Part shown: piece after piece, positions 27,549 through 37,290 of the stretch
How positions within the stretch are numbered: position 1 is the stretch's first letter
Layout of the letters: the number at the start of each line of letters is the position of its first letter
NCBI GenBank assembly: GCA_946408825.1
Contig: CAMJTU010000009.1
Span: 52,612 to 116,611 of the forward strand
Direction of reading: 5' to 3'
From: an uncultured Planctomycetaceae bacterium
GTDB lineage: Bacteria; Planctomycetota; Planctomycetia; Pirellulales; Thermoguttaceae
Length of the DNA: 64,000 bases
Translations under genes and position numbers: made by a program
The notes under the pieces: generated by a model
Seen by the model: the letters and a program-made list of their open reading frames with translations, nothing else
Database searches by the model: none
What the model was told of the DNA's origin: nothing

Positions 27549-27780
27549 CAGACGTCCGCGCCAACGAGCGCGGACCTAGAGTTTTCGCCTTCACGCGCTT
27601 AAGCGTTATCTCGCGCGTTGCGGCGAATACCGTCCTCCCGCGACGTCGCGGGCGCCAACGAGCGCGGACCTAGAGTCTTCGCCAGTCCGCGCTCATGCGT
27701 TATCTCGCGCCATGAGGCGAATACCGTCCTCCCGCGACGTCGCGGGCGCCAACGAGCGCGTCCGCCGAAGGCGGGCGTCT
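27549..27780 (-). repeat. Tandem array of the dispersed hairpin element, 94-bp period (copies 5-6 and a partial copy)
   Basis: CCAACGAGCGCG recurs at 27561, 27655 and 27749, exactly 94 bp apart. Each unit has the GCGCCAACGAGCGC terminal hairpin, then ACCTAGAGTTTTCGCC or a close variant, TTATCTCGCGC, GGCGAATACCGTCCTCC and the palindrome CCGCGACGTCGCGG. The array ends in GGCGGGCGTCT, whose last base is part of the TGA of the phosphatase-like gene at 27780. It fills the gap after the TIGR04076 terminator. Confidence 0.85.
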
Positions 27781-28676
27781 CACTTTTTCTCAGAAATCGA
27801 ATATGCGGGGAGACCGCGCCAGGGTTGGGGGCGTTTGAGGCCGAGGAGCCACGCGGCGGTCGCGGGGCAGTCGAAGTTGACGAAGACGTCTTTGATTTCG
27901 CCGGGCTGGATTCCGTGACCGAAGACGACGTAGGGCGCTTCCATATGGTCGAGTCGGGCTTCCCCGTGACCTTTTCCGGACCCGCCGTGGTCGGAGGAGA
28001 AGTAGACGACGGTATCGTCCATCATGCCGAGTTCTTCGAGCTTATCGAGGACCTTGCCGAGTCGTTCGTCGGTCTTGGTCATCGCGGCCTGATATTCCGG
28101 GGTTCCCCAGCCGATAGAGTGACCGACATGGTCGACTTCGCCGAAGTAGATGAACGCGAAGGTCGGTTTCGTTTCGAGCTGTTTGAGGGCGACCTCGAGG
28201 ACTTCGTCGCTCGTTTTGACGTAAACGTCGTCGTCGACATTGGCTTTATTGTAGAGGTATCCGATTCCGTCCCAGTCGTAGACGCAGGTGGTTCGGGCGC
28301 CGGGAATCTGCTCCTTAACGAGGCGGAAGATATCGTATTCGTCGCTATAGATCGGCTCGACGTCGGGCTCTTTGCTACCCCAGGTGCGGAACCCGTGCAT
28401 TTCGGACGGGACGCCGACGAGCATCGACTTCCAGTTGAGCGCGCTCGCGGAGGGGAGGACGGTCCGCATATGGAGCGTCCACGAGCCGCCGTCGCGCATC
28501 TTGGAGAGGTTCGGGAGTTCTTCCCATTTCACATAATGCGCGCCGAACCCGTCGGACCCGACCCAGATCACGTGTTTAATTCCGTCGGGCGCCGCTTTCT
28601 CTTGAGCGATCGCCGTCGTCGTTGTAAACGTCGCGACCGCGACCGCGATCAGCGCAAAGACAATCCTTTTCAGCAT
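27780..28676 (-). CDS. Secreted alkaline-phosphatase-superfamily phosphoesterase, copy A
   Basis: I chose ATG 28676 (298 aa), with GGGAG upstream and a signal peptide (KRIVFALIAVAVATFTTTTA). The metal-binding core of the alkaline phosphatase/nucleotide pyrophosphatase superfamily is visible: VIWVGSDGFGAHYV, a Ser in the nucleophile position of PSASALNWKSMLVGV, YFGEVDHVGHSIGW and VVYFSSDHGGSGKGHGE. It should hydrolyse a phosphomonoester or diester outside the cytoplasm; the substrate is unknown. It is a close paralogue of the gene at 43390, on the same strand at the other edge of the defence island. Its stop codon is formed against a dispersed hairpin element. Confidence 0.85.
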   Translation of the reverse strand: MLKRIVFALIAVAVATFTTTTAIAQEKAAPDGIKHVIWVGSDGFGAHYVKWEELPNLSKMRDGGSWTLHMRTVLPSASALNWKSMLVGVPSEMHGFRTWGSKEPDVEPIYSDEYDIFRLVKEQIPGARTTCVYDWDGIGYLYNKANVDDDVYVKTSDEVLEVALKQLETKPTFAFIYFGEVDHVGHSIGWGTPEYQAAMTKTDERLGKVLDKLEELGMMDDTVVYFSSDHGGSGKGHGEARLDHMEAPYVVFGHGIQPGEIKDVFVNFDCPATAAWLLGLKRPQPWRGLPAYSISEKK

Positions 28677-29437
28677 GATAAATCTCCCAGAAATCAACGG
28701 ATGTAACCGCCGCGAACAACACAACCGCGGCACGTTTCCGATTATTTTACAAAACGCGCCGGGCAAAATAAAGAAGCGGAGTGGAAAAAATTCGAGCAAA
28801 TAGGGCGGGGCAGGACGTTGCGCAAAGGATTCAAAAAAGCTAAACTGTGTTACCCTTTTTGCCTATATTGGATTTATAGGAGTACAACTGCCGGAGAAGG
28901 CTTTTGAATAAGTCTTGGGTTACGACTGCGAATCAGAATGGACTCGGCGAGTGTTCTTTCACAGTCTAATAACTCGGTGACTCAAAGACATATTGATTAT
29001 CCTTTCTAACGCACATGTAGTTCTTCGAGTGCTCGTTGGTACGATTACAGTTCGCGATCAAATTATTGCCGATTATGAAGTGTCGTGTAATCTGCAAAAG
29101 TTCTTTGGACTTTTAATTGCCTTAAACGTGTTAATCGCGAATCGAAACGGCGATTCAACTTTATAAATGTTTTTCAGAATGAGGAAGCGATTGTTCGTTT
29201 GATGGGCTCGGTAATGATAGAGAAACACGATGAATTTCAAGATAGAAGGGCAATCTTAAAACTCAATTCTTAAAAGCTATTGAACATAGAATTCCCTGAG
29301 AAACTGAGGACAATAAAAACAGTTTAACAAAGGAGTTGACTTACTAAAATTTGAATAAGATACGGACTATTTAGGCAGACATAGACTACACTTCCTCATG
29401 ATTCCCTTTAATACAAATAAATGGAGGTTTTCAAATA
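28677..29437. other. Left boundary of the defence island, no supported gene
   Basis: Composition shifts from G+C-rich to A+T-rich over this 760-bp stretch. A 57-codon frame without an ATG (28993-29166, TTG start) reads plausibly (QIIADYEVSCNLQKFFGL) but has no ribosome site. It may be debris from island insertion. Confidence 0.5.
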
Positions 29438-32400
29438 TCAGTAGTCATTGAGCTCAGAAAAAACATAGTCCCGCTTTCCTTCTGCCCGATAAAACTTACT
29501 CAATTCACGTAAAACATTTGCAGCATGCGGATATAATATTTCTAATTCAGAGGCGTCATTCTCATATTTAATGGATAATGCTTTACGATCAGTTCCATCG
29601 GTTATGAACCTAAACCCGTTTGTATTAATAACACTGCATATCAATGTATTGTCAAATTCTTTATCGTTCACATGTTCAAGTAGTTCGCAAGTCGTTTGAC
29701 TGAGCCTTACTCCGTTTTCTCCCTCTGGCATTTTCGAAAGTATATTAGAAGCGATATACATTTTATCGGAATTGATAAGCGTGTCTACAAAAGATATTAA
29801 TTTATCAATTTCACAAAAAGCATTTGGTGGTAAAGAGAAATCTGAGTTGAATCGAGAAGGAGCTTTCGAAACGTAATCAATAAAGCTACAAGGATTATTA
29901 AAGAAGAATATTTTTCCACATAATGGCATTTCTTGCAAAAATCCTTTATTATATAGCTTTATGCATATTAGCGCCCACTCGTCGCTGTAAATCAATGAAT
30001 CTATTTTTTTTATGATTTCTGTCATAAAGAATTTATCATGATTGACTCTAAAACTAAAGTCAAAAGTATTACACGCTATTGCGCTGATAATATTTTTGGC
30101 TTCTTCTACGTTAAATATAGTTTCTTTCACAATTTTATCATATAAATAAAATAAAAGACCTCGTGGGTTATAAATCAATAACTTGGTGTAGAATTCTTCG
30201 TTATAATAAGTCATTTCTTGGTATTTCCAATATTCTTTTCTTTCTTCTTCTGTTTTGAGAATTTTCCATAAATCATACCTGTTTACAGAACTAAGAAGAG
30301 TAGATTTTAATTCACAAGGAATGAAAGAATAAATAACCTCGGCTTTGTTTAAGCTTGAAATGCTATTAATAATTCCGCCAATTATTTCTAACTTTTTATC
30401 TAATAACAGCATTTCAATCAACTCTTTAGATGAAAAGTCTCCAATTGCCTCAGATAATATATATCCCCAATATGAATTATTATCCATTCTTTTGGTTAAA
30501 CGGATAATCTCTTTAATTCCATAATTTTGAAGAATATTTTTTAATTTCTCTATTCTAATTTCACATTCTTGTTTTTTTATTTCGATATAATTGTCTTTAT
30601 ACTCTAACAAAAGTTCTGATGGACATTCGTAAGTTTGGTAAAACATCCAGTCGTCGCGTTCTTCTTCCAGGCATCCAGACAAAAAAAGATCTGCCCACGA
30701 TTTAAGCGTCGACAAGTATGGAATCATACCCACTAATTGGTATTTTTGAATCGAATAGACTTGTTCTTTAAGTTGGAATATTATAGGAGTTAAATCTTTA
30801 TTACTAAATTCTTTCAAAGAAAATTGGCAACATCGATCTTCTAAAAACTTTGGACGAAAACGTCGATATTGTGTCAACAAGGACTGGAGAAAAGAAATGT
30901 TACCAGAAGTATTGCAATGCTCAAAAACTATCCTTGCGATAAATTCTATAGATTCAATTACTTCTTGAACTGTCAGTTGATTTTGCGCATCGTTGCGATG
31001 CTCGCCGTAACGCACGCTTTTCGTGAAAGATTCCTTTTCTAGCAGCTTACAGATTAATTCACATGCATGGAACGCGTCATTTTTGTAAAAAAAACTAATC
31101 AATTCTTTTTTCTGTTGCGTTGTCAAAGCAACTTCTGAATTAAACAACCATAATGCTTTTAATAATGTTTCTAAAGGCGAGTTTTGAATTTTGTATTCAT
31201 AACCTTTCTGATACAGAGAAAAAAGTAGCTTGCATGTATTTACAGATGTTTGCCGATGTAATGTTAATTCATCTAACGCAGATAATAACCCAAAGTACTC
31301 CCGAGGTTGATCTACTGAGTTAAACAATGCTAGAAGTCTTGAATTCTCATCTTTCAGATCATGTTCTAAGAAATTTAAAACAGTTTGAGGCGAAGCTTCT
31401 GCAAGAACTGCCATATTTTTTATCAATAGGCCTGATACGCGATCGTCAAAAGCATATTGCAATATCTCATTCACTTTTTCACTGAGTTTGTCTGATTCAT
31501 CTGATGAAAAAGAATAATAAACATAATTTGTCAAAAGATTCTCGACTCGTTTTTTGATGGTGTATTGTTTAAATATTCCAGTGTTTAATTCATGTTTCCT
31601 TAAACTGTTTAAATACCAAATAACAATTGTATGGAAGCGATCAAATGGCGAATCGTCAACGCTATATCCAAATACGTTCCATGCCTCTTCATAATTGACA
31701 ATGATGTAATTGTCCTCTACCTTTTTTATTGGCGAGTCCTCTTTCTTTAATAACTCGTTATAGAAATCTTCTACCCTTTCAAATTTTTCCTTCGTTATTA
31801 TTTCAACCAATTCTTTATCGTTTTTCTTGTTTATTGCGCGAAAATACAATATTGGTTCTAAAAGTCTTTTTTCTTCAATTTTAGCCCATTCTGGCATATT
31901 TTCATTTGCCAAACCCGGAATACGTCTAATAAGAGTTCTTAGATTTCCATGGCAAAATTCATATAACTCATACGCTTCAATTTCATTCATACCCATTATC
32001 CGAAATGCATTAATGTAATGCATCTTAGAATAGGGTTTAAGTTGAATATTAGATCTTATTCTAATTGATTCTTTATTGTAACAAGCAATGACGATATTCT
32101 CTGACGGAAGAATATCATGGGTGCAGAAGTAATTTAGAATTATTATTTTTTTCTTTGTGAAATTAGAAATGTTCTTATATGTATTGACATCATTAACAAC
32201 GATACATTTTTCATGGAACTCATGATTCTGTGCTAAAGCGCCTAATACAAAACCTATTGAATCAATAAGCGTGTCCGACTTGACTTTGATAACTTCGATA
32301 GTTGGCTGTTTCAATAATTCATTCAGGCTCTCTATTTCACCTTTTCGATTCTCTAGAAACAATTCTTGACAAAGCGCTGGTTTTGTTTTTTGTGAAAATA

Positions 32401-32929
32401 AATTCCAAGCCTGTTTAACATTGAAAAAATCTAAATACCTTCCCCATAGTTCCTTAAAAAGCCAACTAACAATCGTAGGTTCACTGTTGATCCAATCACA
32501 TAAAACTGACGCGTCATACACATGTACTGCTTTCCAGTCCGTGTGTTCAGCTTCCCATTGTGTTTTAGACTCTTTATATGCCCAAATTTTGGGGATTACC
32601 AGATAAAATGTTGTCTGGCTTTTATCTAAACCAGAAGGATTGTTTGTTCTTTTGATATAATCGGAATTAATTTTTTTCAATGGTTCATTACTCGTCCCAA
32701 ACTCCCAAACACTAGTTCCTTCCGCTACATACGTATTACCTGCGGCACAAGAGACAACCCCGTCAAAACCGCTAACCCATATATCGTCGCCAGACGGAAT
32801 ACGAAGACTAGACAAATCGCTAGTTCCAGCACTGATCAATCTCTTTATTACTTCAGGTAACAATCCTTCGAACTGTCTCTTCTTTTCAACGCTCAATGCT
32901 TGCAACTTAGATGGAGTTAATAAATTCAT
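29438..32929 (-). CDS. Large putative defence protein with N-terminal nuclease-like region
   Basis: The 1163-aa product starts at ATG 32929, with GGAGG about 10 nt upstream. Residues about 40-170 carry GFDGVVS (Asp56), SVWEFGTSNEPLKKINSDYI (Glu76, Lys85/86) and FYLVIPKIWAYKESKTQWEA. I know this arrangement from large uncharacterised bacterial proteins with a restriction-endonuclease-like head. Residues about 205-340 look like a degenerate NTPase-type region; no Walker A is seen. The remaining 800 residues are helical and repeat-like, as in sensor parts of STAND-type proteins. The coding DNA is strikingly A+T-rich compared with its neighbours, which suggests recent transfer. It lies downstream of hsdR in the island. 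A phage-defence role is inferred from context. Confidence 0.6.
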   Translation of the reverse strand: MNLLTPSKLQALSVEKKRQFEGLLPEVIKRLISAGTSDLSSLRIPSGDDIWVSGFDGVVSCAAGNTYVAEGTSVWEFGTSNEPLKKINSDYIKRTNNPSGLDKSQTTFYLVIPKIWAYKESKTQWEAEHTDWKAVHVYDASVLCDWINSEPTIVSWLFKELWGRYLDFFNVKQAWNLFSQKTKPALCQELFLENRKGEIESLNELLKQPTIEVIKVKSDTLIDSIGFVLGALAQNHEFHEKCIVVNDVNTYKNISNFTKKKIIILNYFCTHDILPSENIVIACYNKESIRIRSNIQLKPYSKMHYINAFRIMGMNEIEAYELYEFCHGNLRTLIRRIPGLANENMPEWAKIEEKRLLEPILYFRAINKKNDKELVEIITKEKFERVEDFYNELLKKEDSPIKKVEDNYIIVNYEEAWNVFGYSVDDSPFDRFHTIVIWYLNSLRKHELNTGIFKQYTIKKRVENLLTNYVYYSFSSDESDKLSEKVNEILQYAFDDRVSGLLIKNMAVLAEASPQTVLNFLEHDLKDENSRLLALFNSVDQPREYFGLLSALDELTLHRQTSVNTCKLLFSLYQKGYEYKIQNSPLETLLKALWLFNSEVALTTQQKKELISFFYKNDAFHACELICKLLEKESFTKSVRYGEHRNDAQNQLTVQEVIESIEFIARIVFEHCNTSGNISFLQSLLTQYRRFRPKFLEDRCCQFSLKEFSNKDLTPIIFQLKEQVYSIQKYQLVGMIPYLSTLKSWADLFLSGCLEEERDDWMFYQTYECPSELLLEYKDNYIEIKKQECEIRIEKLKNILQNYGIKEIIRLTKRMDNNSYWGYILSEAIGDFSSKELIEMLLLDKKLEIIGGIINSISSLNKAEVIYSFIPCELKSTLLSSVNRYDLWKILKTEEERKEYWKYQEMTYYNEEFYTKLLIYNPRGLLFYLYDKIVKETIFNVEEAKNIISAIACNTFDFSFRVNHDKFFMTEIIKKIDSLIYSDEWALICIKLYNKGFLQEMPLCGKIFFFNNPCSFIDYVSKAPSRFNSDFSLPPNAFCEIDKLISFVDTLINSDKMYIASNILSKMPEGENGVRLSQTTCELLEHVNDKEFDNTLICSVINTNGFRFITDGTDRKALSIKYENDASELEILYPHAANVLRELSKFYRAEGKRDYVFSELNDY

Positions 32930-33294
32930 ATCTCAGCGTCCTCCATGCATATATCGGTTGAGGTTTAGTGAATACCTCAAAGCCATGGTTCCTTTTCGTC
33001 TTCGATGAAAGAAAACAATCTATATCTTTTACAATCCAGTCACCGCTTTTCGTTTTCTCTATTTTCTGACAAAATGAGCGTGAAATTCTATCGGGGCGAT
33101 TGTGTTCGTTCTTGTTTGGTTGGCATAAAACCCGCGCAAAGAACGGCCACGTGTCAAATTTAGCTTTTCACAAAAGCATACGCCTTCATTTTCCCTTGAT
33201 GACGCAATCGCCTTATTCTTCGTGTTTAACTCCAAGCGGCGATCCCACTTACAAGAAATATTCTACTACCTCGCTCAAGACCGTTTCCACGCTC
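32930..33294. other. Spacer between hsdR and the 1163-aa gene
   Basis: No supported gene. The region should hold the promoter of the 1163-aa gene, whose GGAGG site is near 32941-32945, but no clear -35/-10 pair was found. Confidence 0.5.
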
Positions 33295-36200
33295 TTATGA
33301 CGCCACCCAACCGTAACCTTGAACCGCCATATCGATGAAATGAGTCAGCAGCAGATCGATCTTTGCAATGAAGGTCGCCTTATCATACGACGGCGGCAAA
33401 TCGGCGTCCAAAGATTTCTCAATCGCCGACTTCACCTTCGCGCGTGGCTGTTCGTCCTTGTACCAGTCGACGACCATCAGCTCTGATTTTTCCTCGGAGA
33501 GTTTCTTAAACAGGTTCTTTGCGGAAAGTTTGACCTTTTGTTCTTCCTCTTTTGTGAGTTTCTTTCCGGCAACCAGCAGGTCAAATATTTCAAGTTCTTC
33601 TTCGGACAATCCTTCGGCCTCTGGACGTTTTTCTTCCTTTTTTAAATCCTCTATAAGCCGCAAGAGTTGCTCGTAGTATTCCTCGTTTTCAGAACCGCCT
33701 GAATTATAGCGATCAATGATATTGCGGAATCGTTGCGAAAACTTCTGCCGTGTACAGTTACGATTGAGCATCTGTAGCAACGCGCGTTCGAGATACTCCT
33801 TCAGGTCGTCGATTTCGACCGCCTTATACTTAGCGACGTGGATTTCCTTTCTCAATTCCTCTACGTCGACCTTAGAAAGGTCAATGACTTTACCTTGATG
33901 AATGACAAATCCCTCGTCGTTATCCTCCGCCTTCCTGGAGGAGACGCTAGAATCTAAAACTTGCGCCATACGTAGACGCGCTCGATTGATCTTTTCATCG
34001 TCAATGGTATGACAGAAGAGACCATAAAGATATACAAGCGCCTTAAACTTCTCGTTATGCCAGTCCTTTTCGAAGATATCGGGGCGCGACGCTTCATAAA
34101 GATTCACCAGCGTGTTAAGAATGACCTTAAACTTATCTTTACTTTCATCTTTGGAAATGACGGTATTATACGCTGTGCGCAAATGATCCAACTGATCAAG
34201 GGTGGAGGATTCCGCTATGATCGCGTCGAGGTCGACGCCTAGTTCCAGTAGAAACTTGTCCCCTTCGTTTACCGTTTCGTCAATCAGGGCGATAAGCTGG
34301 TCAATATCCTTCGCGGGAAACTCCCCGCCGTCGTCGCCGCCGCCATACTCGGTCAACGCCTTCCGCATATACTTAAACACGTTGACATAGTCGACGATAA
34401 CGCCGCAGGGTTTGCCCGGATAAACGCGATTAGCGCGGGCGATAGCCTGCATCAGCGTGTGCCCTTTCATAGGCTTGTCTAGATACAGCGTAGAGAGATT
34501 CTCCACGTCAAAACCGGTAAGCCACATGGCGCAAACAAAAACGAGTTGCAGCGGATCGTCAGGATTTTTGAAGCGATCCTCAATGTCCAGCCCTTCCGGA
34601 GTGACGGCGTTCATTTTCTGTCGGTGCGCCGCGATATCAAGACCGTACTTCTGAAACTTATCATTTTCGTCGGCTTCTTCGGAAACGATCACCGCCATCT
34701 CTACACGGTTCATATAATCAAGAATCCGTTTCAACTCGTCGCGCTGTTCTTTGGTTGCGGCGGCGTTGCGTTCCTGCATAATCTTCTGTTTTTCGATCGC
34801 CCAATAATGCTGGACCTTATCGTACATTTTTACCGCCGTGTACTTATCGACGGAAACGACCATGCCTTTGCCGAGGAATCCGCGTCGGGGGAAGTGATGG
34901 GCGATATCCTGAGCAATCTTATCAATACGGTCCTCGCGCTTGATAACTTCGAGAATCCGAGAAGAGGAATTTTCCAGCAAACGGGTTTCAACCTCGTTCA
35001 GATTTTCTTCCTCGATGATATCCACCACGTCGTCGTCTAGGAAATCATTCTCCAGTCCAACCTCCGGCACGCGACGGGAATAGAATAACGGCACGGTTGA
35101 GCCGTCCTTTACCGATTGGTTAAAATCATATTCGGACACATAGTTGCCGAACCACTGATTTGTCAACCGTTTTGTTCCCAGAAGGGGCGTTCCGGTAAAG
35201 GCGACGTAGTTGGCGTTGGGTAGGGCGGCGCGCATATTTTCCGCCAAGTCTTTGTATTGCGTCCGGTGCGCTTCGTCCACCAGCACAATAATATCGTTTC
35301 GCGTGGAGAGCGTCGGATATTTTTTGTTCTTATCGTAGTGGAACTTATGGATTAGCGTAAAGATGAAGGATTTGTTGGTTTGTAGATACTCTCGAAGTTG
35401 CTTCCCGTTCTTCGGTTGACATTCTTCTTTCCGCCCGATAATTTCCGTCTTTACGAAATTCTTGTGAATCTGATTGTCTAAATCGTCCCGGTCGGTAATG
35501 ATTAGGAAAGTAAAGTTGCCGGGGATCTTTCGCCGTACCTTGCGTGCAAAGAACGCCATAGAGAAGGATTTGCCCGAACCTTGGGTATGCCAGAACACTC
35601 CCAGTTTACCTCGCAGTTTGGCTCGGTTTTTAACGGACTCCATCAGGTTGTTCACGCCAAAATACTGGTGGTTTTTGGCGATAATTTTATCCCTCTGATT
35701 TCGGAACATGACGAAGTTTTCGACGTAGTCGATGAGCCGTTCCTTGCGGAGGAGACCGTCGATGAAATATTTCACCGAGCTTTCGCCCACGGAGCGGGCG
35801 TTCTTGATGGCGTCGCGATCTGGTCTTTCCTTTTCGGAATCGACCTTTAACCACTCGAAGAAGTGATTGTAAGTCGTGTTAAACGCGCCGAGACGCGTCT
35901 CCAGTCCGTTGGACAGGACGCAGATTTGATTAAAGGCAAACAAGTTCGGAACGTCGCGCTTGTAGTTCGTCAGATTTTTGTTATAGGCTTCCTCCACTTT
36001 GACAATGCTGTTTTTGAGTTCGACGAACACCAAGGGAAGACCATTGACGAAGATCAGCACGTCCGGTCGCCGCCAAGTAACTCGTCCTTCAATCCACATC
36101 TGAGAAACGGCGGTGAAGACGTTGTTCTCCGGATGGTCGAAGTCTACGAGCTTGACAAAGTCGAAATCTTCTTTTCCGTCGCGGCGAAGGGAAATCTTGA

Positions 36201-36513
36201 CGCCGTTGCGAATCTGATTGTAAAGCCTATAGTTGACAGCCGTCATATCCGGAGCGCTGAAATCGCGGCGGAGATTGCGCGCGATTTCGTCCAGCTTTTC
36301 TCGAGGGACGCTAGGATTAAGGCGCGTCAAGGCGTCCCGCAACGTCTGCGGGAGCACGCATTCCCTTTTATTGCCGCGCCCCGTGCCGTCCGGCAAAGTT
36401 TCGCGCTTTTCTGGCGATGAATCGCAGCGCAGAATCTCATATTGGAACGGTTCGTCCTGAAGCTTTTGTAGGATCGCTTGTTCAATATCGTCTTCGGATA
36501 TGAAGTTGCGCAT
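33295..36513 (-). CDS. hsdR: Type I restriction endonuclease, R subunit
   Basis: The 1072-aa protein is of normal HsdR length. The N-terminal nuclease domain has PDVLIFVNGLPLVFVELKNS (about 149-168, PD-ExK). The translocase motor follows with WHTQGSGKSFSMAFFARK (Walker A, about 312), VLVDEAHRTQ (about 412) and AFTGTPLL (about 439). Later motor motifs include MWLTGFDVENLSTLYLDKPM and QAIARANRVYPGKPCG. The C-terminus is a helical region that docks the methylase complex. Only a weak ribosome site precedes ATG 36513. With HsdM and HsdS it should cut unmodified foreign DNA after ATP-driven translocation. Confidence 0.96.
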   Translation of the reverse strand: MRNFISEDDIEQAILQKLQDEPFQYEILRCDSSPEKRETLPDGTGRGNKRECVLPQTLRDALTRLNPSVPREKLDEIARNLRRDFSAPDMTAVNYRLYNQIRNGVKISLRRDGKEDFDFVKLVDFDHPENNVFTAVSQMWIEGRVTWRRPDVLIFVNGLPLVFVELKNSIVKVEEAYNKNLTNYKRDVPNLFAFNQICVLSNGLETRLGAFNTTYNHFFEWLKVDSEKERPDRDAIKNARSVGESSVKYFIDGLLRKERLIDYVENFVMFRNQRDKIIAKNHQYFGVNNLMESVKNRAKLRGKLGVFWHTQGSGKSFSMAFFARKVRRKIPGNFTFLIITDRDDLDNQIHKNFVKTEIIGRKEECQPKNGKQLREYLQTNKSFIFTLIHKFHYDKNKKYPTLSTRNDIIVLVDEAHRTQYKDLAENMRAALPNANYVAFTGTPLLGTKRLTNQWFGNYVSEYDFNQSVKDGSTVPLFYSRRVPEVGLENDFLDDDVVDIIEEENLNEVETRLLENSSSRILEVIKREDRIDKIAQDIAHHFPRRGFLGKGMVVSVDKYTAVKMYDKVQHYWAIEKQKIMQERNAAATKEQRDELKRILDYMNRVEMAVIVSEEADENDKFQKYGLDIAAHRQKMNAVTPEGLDIEDRFKNPDDPLQLVFVCAMWLTGFDVENLSTLYLDKPMKGHTLMQAIARANRVYPGKPCGVIVDYVNVFKYMRKALTEYGGGDDGGEFPAKDIDQLIALIDETVNEGDKFLLELGVDLDAIIAESSTLDQLDHLRTAYNTVISKDESKDKFKVILNTLVNLYEASRPDIFEKDWHNEKFKALVYLYGLFCHTIDDEKINRARLRMAQVLDSSVSSRKAEDNDEGFVIHQGKVIDLSKVDVEELRKEIHVAKYKAVEIDDLKEYLERALLQMLNRNCTRQKFSQRFRNIIDRYNSGGSENEEYYEQLLRLIEDLKKEEKRPEAEGLSEEELEIFDLLVAGKKLTKEEEQKVKLSAKNLFKKLSEEKSELMVVDWYKDEQPRAKVKSAIEKSLDADLPPSYDKATFIAKIDLLLTHFIDMAVQGYGWVAS

Positions 36514-36718
36514 AATTGCGACTACCTTGTTCTTCTTTGCTAATATCTTCTTTTAACTGTTTGACGAGATATTTGCTCTCGATGTGATCAAATTCTAAGA
36601 ATGCCAAAAAGTATATTTGGTGGGCTTCGTCATACCATTTCTCGAGATCGTCGGTTTTTCATAGCGCTTATGGTTAAAGCATAGTTTTTACAGCTTGTGA
36701 AAAAGAAATCTAACTCAT
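36482..36718 (-). pseudogene. Small frameshifted frame between the HEPN-like gene and hsdR
   Basis: On the minus strand one frame reads ELDFFFTSCKNYALTISAMK directly after the HEPN-like gene. A second frame then reads TDDLEKWYDEAHQIYFLAFL, EFDHIESKYLVKQLKEDISK and EEQGSRNYAQLHIRRRY, and stops inside the start of hsdR. Removing one A from the AAAAA run near 36656-36660 would join them into one protein of about 80 residues. No proper start codon is left at the upstream end, so a second lesion is likely. Its text is clearly coding-like. It may be a lost small subunit of the operon. Confidence 0.5.
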
Positions 36719-37290
36719 TCTAACGTTCCTCGTTTCTTCTCTGTGAAAATATAGTCGTCAACCTTTGGGTTGCTATTGTATTCAGAATACAAAGATACTA
36801 CGAAGTCGCTTGCGACGAAGTCCATATAGTTTAGCCAATCGCTTATATTGACGTAATATAAAAAAGTGTTTCTGTCGTAATCAGACGTGACGTAAAAACC
36901 TATAACTATACCGGATTCTTCTTTACTGTATACGAAAGAAAACGCGTAAGAATGGATAAGACTATTACAAATTCTTCTGCCTTCCATTTTTTGCTTTTTC
37001 GGGTGTTCCCAATCGTGAGAATCTTCATTCGGAAGGACGCGTAGTCGATGTGTTTTTTTCAACGACCTATATTTTTCAACGTGTATCTTATACCGGTCTA
37101 CGTCGTCGCTCACTTTGCTTTGACAATCCAGTAATTTACGAATAATAAAAGCAGAATAAAAGATCGCTTTTTCCAAGACCGTATAAGCCTCTTCAAAATC
37201 CTTTTCCAAATGTTCGGCAGTATTGTACTCCAAGAATAGTTGCTTCCTTTGGAGTAAATCCTGTTTCCATGGATAACTTTCGCAGATCAT
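36715..37290 (-). CDS. HEPN-like protein encoded inside the type I RM operon
   Basis: The 191-aa product starts at ATG 37290, overlapping the hsdS stop (ATGA), so it is translationally coupled. It is mostly helical at first (EKDFEEAYTVLEKAIFYSAF, IIRKLLDCQSKV). It then has GRRICNSLIHSYAFSFVYSK, in which R-x(6)-H after a helix resembles the RNase motif of HEPN domains. The rest is a beta-rich part (GIVIGFYVTSDYDRN). I cannot name the family. HEPN proteins linked to restriction systems often act as toxins or abortive-infection RNases, so that is the working idea. The motif spacing is loose, and the assignment is tentative. Confidence 0.5.
   Translation of the reverse strand: MICESYPWKQDLLQRKQLFLEYNTAEHLEKDFEEAYTVLEKAIFYSAFIIRKLLDCQSKVSDDVDRYKIHVEKYRSLKKTHRLRVLPNEDSHDWEHPKKQKMEGRRICNSLIHSYAFSFVYSKEESGIVIGFYVTSDYDRNTFLYYVNISDWLNYMDFVASDFVVSLYSEYNSNPKVDDYIFTEKKRGTLE

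Noticed and set aside
26532..27780. Tandem elements as a CRISPR array
   Set aside because: The repeats are about 94-165 bp, imperfect and without short unique spacers of constant length; no cas genes are present.
27618..28706. 362-codon plus-strand frame
   Set aside because: It runs through the hairpin array and antisense to the phosphoesterase gene. No motif or ribosome site was found.
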